From Scatosoma sp002474405 (GTDB taxonomy: Bacteria > Bacillota > Clostridia > Christensenellales > Borkfalkiaceae): a stretch of 64,000 bases of DNA. The translations under genes were made by a program, and so were the position numbers. The notes beneath the pieces are model-generated. The model ran no database searches. It was not told where the DNA came from and saw nothing but the letters and a program-made list of their open reading frames with translations. Every line of letters starts with the position of its first letter. The stretch's first letter is position 1. The DNA lies in contig CALAFO010000004.1 of NCBI GenBank assembly GCA_937892545.1, forward strand, positions 1-64,000, in the 5' to 3' direction. Positions 59,139 through 64,000 of the stretch are shown here, in pieces.

Positions 59139-60494
59139 TTGGCTGAAAAATCGCAGGTACTCTATTTATGGAAGCTGATCCGCGACAGGATTCAGAACGT
59201 CATACCGCCCGTCGTGTTCGATACGTTCATCAAAGATCTCGAACCGGAGGACGTCATCGGCAGAAAAATCATTTTAAAAGCGCAGACGGTGATGACGGCG
59301 GATACCATCGTAAAAAAGCACTCCGCCGCCATCAACGACGCCGTCGAAAAGGCGAACGTCGGGTTAGACGGCTTCCGCATGTACGTGGAAAATTCGGTGG
59401 CGTACCCGCTCGAAGGCGAAGAGGACTTTTCCGATTCCTTCCGCTCGGTGCCGCTCAATAAAAATTATACGTTCGATTCGTTCGTGGTGGGCAGCGGCAA
59501 CAAATTCGTGTACGCCGCCGCGAAAGCCGTGGCGGAACACCCCGGCGACAATTTCAACCCCCTCTTCATTTACGGCGAATCGGGCTTGGGCAAAACCCAC
59601 CTTCTGCAGGCGATTGCCAATTACGTGGCGGAACACGATCCCGCAAAGCACGTTTTATACACCACCTGCGATAACTTTCTCAACGAATTCATCGATTCGA
59701 TGATTTCGGGCAAATTTTCCTCGCGCGATAAAAGCACAAGGTTCCGCAACCACTACCGCGGCGTGGATATTTTAATGATCGACGATATCCAGTTCCTCGC
59801 GAAAAAACCGGGCGTGCAGGAAGAATTTTTCCACACCTTCAACGAACTGTTCTCGCAGAACAAACAAATCGTTTTAACGTCCGATCGTCCCCCGAAAGAA
59901 ATCGCCACGCTGGAAGAGCGTCTCCGCACCCGTTTCGAAGGCGGACTCATCACCGACGTGCAACCGCCCGATACCGAAACGAAAATCGCTATTTTAAAAC
60001 GCAAAGCCATGGAAAAACGCTGCTTTATCCCGGACGAAGTGCTGGAATATCTCGCCGGCGATTCCGGGCACGACGTGCGCACGCTGGAAGGCAGGCTCAA
60101 CAAAGTGATTTTCGCTTCGAAATTGCACGAAGAGCCCATCTCCCTCTCGCTCGCCCGCAAAGCGCTCAACGAATCCGTGCGCGAAAGCGGCGAAGAAAAA
60201 GAGGACGTTACCCCCGAATCGATCATTTCGGCGGTCTGCTCCTATTATAAATGCCGCAAAGAAGATCTGCTCGGCAAAGGCAAAAAAGCCGACCTCGTCC
60301 GCGCGCGGCAAATCTGCGCGTATTTAATGTGCGAACTTCTCTCCCTCCCCCTCGTTTCTGTGGGAAACCTGATGGGCGGCAGAGACCACACCACCATCAT
60401 GTACTCCCGCGACAAGGTGGAAGATTTAATCCGCCTCAACGAAAAAATCGCCAAGGAAGTCGACGACGTGAAAAACGCCGTGTACAAGCGTTGA
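59139..60494 (+). CDS. dnaA: Chromosomal replication initiator DnaA
   Basis: 451 aa from TTG 59139, 8-9 bases after AAGGAGG; an open extension upstream to 58644 is antisense to recF. Domain I (LYLWKLIRDRIQNVIPPVVFDTFIKDLEP), a short linker, AAA+ domain (NPLFIYGESGLGKTHLLQAIANY, VDILMIDDIQFLA), and domain IV helix-turn-helix (LPLVSVGNLMGGRDHTTIMYSRDKV). It opens the origin and regulates genes. No TTATNCACA boxes were seen in the 165 bases upstream, and dnaN does not follow; mnmG does. Confidence 0.97.
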   Translation: MAEKSQVLYLWKLIRDRIQNVIPPVVFDTFIKDLEPEDVIGRKIILKAQTVMTADTIVKKHSAAINDAVEKANVGLDGFRMYVENSVAYPLEGEEDFSDSFRSVPLNKNYTFDSFVVGSGNKFVYAAAKAVAEHPGDNFNPLFIYGESGLGKTHLLQAIANYVAEHDPAKHVLYTTCDNFLNEFIDSMISGKFSSRDKSTRFRNHYRGVDILMIDDIQFLAKKPGVQEEFFHTFNELFSQNKQIVLTSDRPPKEIATLEERLRTRFEGGLITDVQPPDTETKIAILKRKAMEKRCFIPDEVLEYLAGDSGHDVRTLEGRLNKVIFASKLHEEPISLSLARKALNESVRESGEEKEDVTPESIISAVCSYYKCRKEDLLGKGKKADLVRARQICAYLMCELLSLPLVSVGNLMGGRDHTTIMYSRDKVEDLIRLNEKIAKEVDDVKNAVYKR

Positions 60495-60541
60495 AAAACG
60501 CCCCGCTTTTTTTCAAAAATTAAAAACAACGATAAAAAACC

Positions 60542-62413
60542 ATGAAAGACTTTGAAGAATATACCGCCGATGCGGTTGTCATCGGCGGCGGACACGCGGG
60601 CGCGGAAGCCGCGCTGGCGCTCGCCCGCACGGGCGTCGATACGGTGATGCTCACCCTGAATTTAGACGGCATCGGTTTTCTGCCCTGCAACCCCTCGATC
60701 GGCGGCACGGCGAAAGGGCATCTCGTGCGCGAAATCGACGCGCTCGGCGGCGAAATGGGCGTCGTCGCCGATAAAACGGCGCTGCAGATGCGCATGCTCA
60801 ACGCGGGCAAAGGCGCGGCGGTGCAATGCCTGCGCGCGCAGACGGATAAAGCGGCGTACCACCGCGAAATGAAGCGCGTGCTCGAAAGCACCGAAAATCT
60901 GCGTATTCTGCAGGCGGAAGCGGCGGAAATTCTCACGGAAAACGGCGCGTGCGCCGGCGTAAAAACCACGTACGGCGGCATTATCCGCTGCCGCGCCGTC
61001 GTCGTCTGCACGGGCGTATATTTAAATTCGCAGACGATCACGGGCGAACTGGTGCAAAAAAGCGGACCAAACGGCTTTTCCCGCGCCACGTACCTCACGG
61101 ATTCCCTCGCCCGCCTCGGCTACAAAATCCGCCGTTTCAAGACGGGCACGCCCGCGCGCGTAGACGGCAAAACGGTAAACTTCGCCGCGTGCGAAGAACA
61201 GAAAGGCGACGAAAAAGGTTACGCTTTCTCGTTTATGACAAGCGAGCCGCCGAAAAATACGGCTTCGTGCCACCTCACCTACACCAACGCGCTCACGCAC
61301 AAAATCATTCTCGATAATCTCGATCGCTCCCCCCTCTACAACGGCGCCATCACCTCCACGGGTCCCCGCTACTGCCCGTCCGTAGAAACGAAAATCGTGC
61401 GTTTCAAAGATAAGGAACGCCACCAGATTTTTCTGGAACCGGAAGGCGCGGACACCTCGGAAATTTACGTACAGGGCATGAGCACCTCCATGCCGCACGA
61501 TATCCAGAGGCAGATGTACGCCTCGGTGGCGGGGCTGGAACATGCGGACATCGTGCGCTACGGCTACGCCATCGAATACGACTGCATCGACACGCTGGAC
61601 GTCCTCCCCACGCTCGAATTCAAAAAGGTATCGGGCGTGTACACGGCGGGGCAGATCAACGGCACTTCGGGCTACGAAGAAGCGGCGGCGCAGGGTTTGA
61701 TTGCGGGCTTGAACGCCTCTTTGAAGCTTCGCGGCAAGCCCCCGCTCGTACTCAGGCGCGATCAGGCGTATATCGGCGTTTTAATCGACGACCTCGTTAC
61801 CAAAGGCACCGACGAGCCCTACCGCATGATGACTTCCCGCGCGGAATACCGCGTTTGCCTCCGTCAGGACGATTCCGATTTCCGCTTAACCCCGCTCGGC
61901 TACGAATGCGGACTTGTAAGCGAAGAACGCTATCGGAAATACCAGCTGCGCAAACAGGCGTACGAAAAAGCCCTCGCGCTGCTCGATAAAAAAATCGAAC
62001 GGGAAAAGTGTCTGGACCTGTTGCAGAAACACGGTTACGAACCGCCCCGGTGCGCGCTGTCGTTCGCCGATTTAATCCGCCGCAACGTCTCTCTTTCCGA
62101 AATTTTCGAAGAATACGCCGAAGACCTGCCCGAAGAAGCCAAAGAGCTCCCGTCGGACGTTCTGGAATCGGCGGAAATTTCCGTAAAATACGGCGGCTAC
62201 GTAAAACAGGCGGAAGAACAGATCGCGCGGGCAAAAAAGCTGGAAGAAAAATCTCTGCCCGCCGACATCGATTACTCGTCCATCGAAGGCTTGCGGCTGG
62301 AAGCGCGGGAAAAATTAAACCGCGTCCGCCCGCTGAATCTGGGGCAGGCGGGGCGCATTTCCGGCGTAAACCCCGCGGATATCGCCGTTCTGATGGTCTA
62401 TCTTTCCCGCTGA
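60542..62413 (+). CDS. mnmG: tRNA uridine-5-carboxymethylaminomethyl modification enzyme MnmG
   Basis: 623 aa. FAD-binding VVIGGGHAGAEAALALARTG, GFLPCNPSIGGTAKGHLVREIDALGG, VVVCTGVYLNSQTITGE, FKTGTPARVDGKTVNF, GQINGTSGYEEAAAQGLIAG and the C-terminal GIDA-associated helices (ISGVNPADIAVLMVYL). With MnmE it modifies U34 of tRNAs. There is no Shine-Dalgarno before the ATG (the sequence is A-rich). 47 bases after dnaA. Confidence 0.97.
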   Translation: MKDFEEYTADAVVIGGGHAGAEAALALARTGVDTVMLTLNLDGIGFLPCNPSIGGTAKGHLVREIDALGGEMGVVADKTALQMRMLNAGKGAAVQCLRAQTDKAAYHREMKRVLESTENLRILQAEAAEILTENGACAGVKTTYGGIIRCRAVVVCTGVYLNSQTITGELVQKSGPNGFSRATYLTDSLARLGYKIRRFKTGTPARVDGKTVNFAACEEQKGDEKGYAFSFMTSEPPKNTASCHLTYTNALTHKIILDNLDRSPLYNGAITSTGPRYCPSVETKIVRFKDKERHQIFLEPEGADTSEIYVQGMSTSMPHDIQRQMYASVAGLEHADIVRYGYAIEYDCIDTLDVLPTLEFKKVSGVYTAGQINGTSGYEEAAAQGLIAGLNASLKLRGKPPLVLRRDQAYIGVLIDDLVTKGTDEPYRMMTSRAEYRVCLRQDDSDFRLTPLGYECGLVSEERYRKYQLRKQAYEKALALLDKKIEREKCLDLLQKHGYEPPRCALSFADLIRRNVSLSEIFEEYAEDLPEEAKELPSDVLESAEISVKYGGYVKQAEEQIARAKKLEEKSLPADIDYSSIEGLRLEAREKLNRVRPLNLGQAGRISGVNPADIAVLMVYLSR

Positions 62414-62441
62414 AAAGCACAAAAAACAACATATCGGAAAA

Positions 62442-62473
62442 CCCCGACGGAAAATTTTCCGTCGGGGCTTTTT
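62442..62473. terminator. Bidirectional terminator between mnmG and the (p)ppGpp synthetase
   Basis: A perfect 13-bp palindrome CCCCGACGGAAAA/TTTTCCGTCGGGG is followed by CTTTTTTG rightward; leftward it is followed by TTTTCCG. Confidence 0.92.
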
Positions 62474-62484
62474 TGTCGTTTCAT

Positions 62485-63141
62485 TTACTTTTCCGCTTCC
62501 GAAATGCGCTTATACATATCCTGCATCTGCGCGTCGATTTCGGCGATTTTCTGCGAACATTCCAGCATCTCTTCGTTGATGCCTTCGGGCAGCTTCGATT
62601 TATCCGCCTTATACCGCACGTCGTGTTCGAGGCTCGCCCAGAAATCCATCGCAATCGTGCGGATCTGCACTTCCGCCAGCACGTATTCCGTACGGTCGGA
62701 TAAATACACGGGCACTTTGATGTCGAGGTGCAGCGAACGATACCCGTTATAGTTGGGCGTTTTTATGTAATCCTGCCGCTTCACAAGTTCGAGGTCCGTC
62801 TGCCTCAGCAGCATTTCCGCCACGGCGTACACGTCGTCGATATAGTTGCACACCACCCGCACGCCCGCCACGTCGTTCACGTTCTTCTTCGCCGATTCTA
62901 TGGTAACGGGCACGCCCTTTTTAATCAGTTTCGCTATAATGCTGTCCGCCGATTTCAGTCGGCTCTCCACGTGGTGTATGGGGTTCCGCGCGTATAAAAC
63001 GTTGAATTCGTTGTTTAAAACTTCCAGTTTCAGTTTTAAAAGCCGCACCGCCGAATCGTACAAATTCTGCATTTCAAGAAACTCGTGCGAACCGTAAAAC
63101 GAAGATATGTCCCCGTTCCTGCCGTTTTTGCTTTCGTACAT
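62485..63141 (-). CDS. Small alarmone synthetase (GTP pyrophosphokinase, RelP/RelQ type)
   Basis: 218 aa from ATG 63141 behind GGGGAGG; the promoter at 63170-63198 excludes the longer frame. Synthetase domain only: PIHHVESRLKSADSIIAKLIKKG, VNDVAGVRVVCNYIDDVYAVAEML, IKTPNYNGYRSLHLDIKVPVYL, YVLAEVQIRTIAMDFWASLEHDVRYK. There is no hydrolase (HD) or TGS/ACT domain. It makes (p)ppGpp or pGpp in stress. A C-terminal helix suggests a RelQ-like tetramer; P versus Q cannot be decided. Confidence 0.94.
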   Translation of the reverse strand: MYESKNGRNGDISSFYGSHEFLEMQNLYDSAVRLLKLKLEVLNNEFNVLYARNPIHHVESRLKSADSIIAKLIKKGVPVTIESAKKNVNDVAGVRVVCNYIDDVYAVAEMLLRQTDLELVKRQDYIKTPNYNGYRSLHLDIKVPVYLSDRTEYVLAEVQIRTIAMDFWASLEHDVRYKADKSKLPEGINEEMLECSQKIAEIDAQMQDMYKRISEAEK

Positions 63142-63169
63142 AAGCCGCCTCCCCTCGTTCGTCTTTTCA

Positions 63170-63198
63170 AGTATAACACACTTCGGGGAATATTTCAA
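63170..63198 (-). promoter_or_regulatory. Promoter of the small alarmone synthetase
   Basis: TTGAAA (63198..63193), a 17-bp spacer and TATACT (63175..63170), 29 bases before the start codon. Confidence 0.82.
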
Positions 63199-63223
63199 GC
63201 AATCGCGCCGCAGTAAACGTTTT

Positions 63224-64000
63224 TTACGCCGATTTTTTCTCTTTTTTCAACGGCGACCACGCGTTCGTCAGATACAATATCACGGCATACACCGCTTCCG
63301 CCACCCACGAAATCGCCCAGCCGAGGTAAAACCCGTTCATGCCGTATTTCGCAATTAAAAGCGCCGAAGCCGCATACCGCACCGTCGCGCCCCACAGCGT
63401 GGAGGTAAATAAGCACACGGAAGCCTTCGTGCCGCGGAACAGCGCGTGAAACAAATTGTTCGTGCCGTATAAAATCATCATCGGCGCATACACGCGCGCA
63501 AACAGCACCGCGTAATTTTTCGTGATTTCGCTCGCGTCCTCCTTGAAAAACAGCGAGCAGACCTGCCGCGGGAAAATCGCGCAGACCAGCAGAAACGGCA
63601 GCGAAAACGCCAGCCCCTGCAGCGCGCCCGCGCCCAGCCCTTTTTTAATGCGGTCGTATTTTTTCACGCCCATGCACTGCGCCGCATAATTCGAAAGCGC
63701 CTTCGAAGAATTGCTGTACACCGCGCCTATCAGATTAAAAATCGTCAGCGCAACGGAATACGCCGCGGGCGCCTCTTTTCCCAGTCCGTTCACCAGCGGC
63801 GATAATAAAAGCGACGATAAATACATCACCATCTGCTGCGCCATGTTCGGCATCGAATAGGCAAACGATTCGCCGAACTCCTGCGCTTTCACCGAAAATT
63901 TCCCGTCCGCGACGCCCATCTCTTTATAGCAGGCACGCAGCTTGAAAATATACAGTATATCCACCGCTACCCCCGCGAAAACGGAAGAAATCGCCAGTCC
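63224..64000 (-). CDS. MATE family efflux transporter, C-terminal part (cut by right edge)
   Basis: About 258 residues visible, running off the right edge; full proteins are ~450 aa. It includes about six membrane spans. The MATE repeat sequence FGESFAYSMPNMAQQMVMYLSSLLLSPLVNGLG marks the start of the second half. KALSNYAAQCMGVKKYDRIKKGLGAGALQGLAF, ARVYAPMMILYGTNNLFHALFRGTK and a last-helix region before a short basic tail follow. Exports organic cations or drugs using Na+ or H+; substrate unknown. Confidence 0.9.
   Translation of the reverse strand, partial: GLAISSVFAGVAVDILYIFKLRACYKEMGVADGKFSVKAQEFGESFAYSMPNMAQQMVMYLSSLLLSPLVNGLGKEAPAAYSVALTIFNLIGAVYSNSSKALSNYAAQCMGVKKYDRIKKGLGAGALQGLAFSLPFLLVCAIFPRQVCSLFFKEDASEITKNYAVLFARVYAPMMILYGTNNLFHALFRGTKASVCLFTSTLWGATVRYAASALLIAKYGMNGFYLGWAISWVAEAVYAVILYLTNAWSPLKKEKKSA

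Noticed and set aside
1..64000. tRNA and rRNA genes
   Set aside because: Gaps were scanned for the T-arm pattern GGTTCRANYCC and for rRNA cores; none were seen, though a by-eye scan can miss a tRNA.

Overview
The window looks like chromosome from a Gram-positive anaerobe of the class Clostridia. The evidence is lipobox lipoproteins, a CwlD-type amidase, RsfS, a NadD-YqeK fusion, type-2 GalT, COG2509 flavoproteins, and SD-led genes with TTGACA/TATAAT promoters. Affiliation with Christensenellales is a guess from gene style and cannot be proven here. No rRNA, tRNA or CRISPR array was seen.

Region 1 (1-20.3 kb) is lower in GC and accessory in character. From the left edge it holds the start codon of a leftward gene; in front of it a strongly structured ~300-nt RNA with its own consensus promoter and intrinsic terminator (126-431); then a leftward run of surface lipoprotein esterases mixed with flavin enzymes (0.5-8.4 kb). 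One of these is an unusual flavodoxin - leucine-rich repeat - flavodoxin lipoprotein. An aldo/keto reductase and a LysR regulator follow. Next is an oligopeptide ABC transporter locus (10.5-16.8 kb). Its two ATPases carry long charged insertions, its oppA and oppC are broken into each other, and oppB is absent. A DUF4143-type ATPase and a large serine recombinase close the region.

Region 2 (20.3-31.9 kb) begins with a gene-poor stretch holding one small protein. It then has a frameshifted SGNH esterase, a Na/Pi cotransporter, an aldose-1-epimerase-like enzyme, a COG2509 flavoprotein, and a glycosyltransferase / acyltransferase / CrtO-like acyltransferase trio that may build an acylated glycolipid. 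After these come CwlD and a DeoC-fold protein that seems to lack its catalytic residues.

Region 3 (31.9-45 kb) is mixed housekeeping: rsfS, nadD-yqeK, nnrD, birA, recX, a purine phosphoribosyltransferase, glpK, galT, galK, a DUF1653 protein, a VTT membrane protein and a cold-shock protein.

Region 4 (45-64 kb) is conserved core. A leftward run plsX-rnc-smc-ftsY-trmD-rbgA-rnhB-yraN covers lipid synthesis, RNA processing, chromosome organisation, protein targeting and ribosome assembly. Then come asnS, a VanW protein, recF divergent from dnaA, mnmG, a small (p)ppGpp synthetase, and a MATE transporter cut by the right edge. Two intergenic gaps (54.1-54.5 and 56.1-56.35 kb) share a dispersed palindromic repeat family. 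The best candidates for something undescribed are the left-edge RNA, the flavodoxin/esterase lipoprotein cluster, the insertion-bearing Opp ATPases, and the GT8-PlsC-CrtO-like trio.
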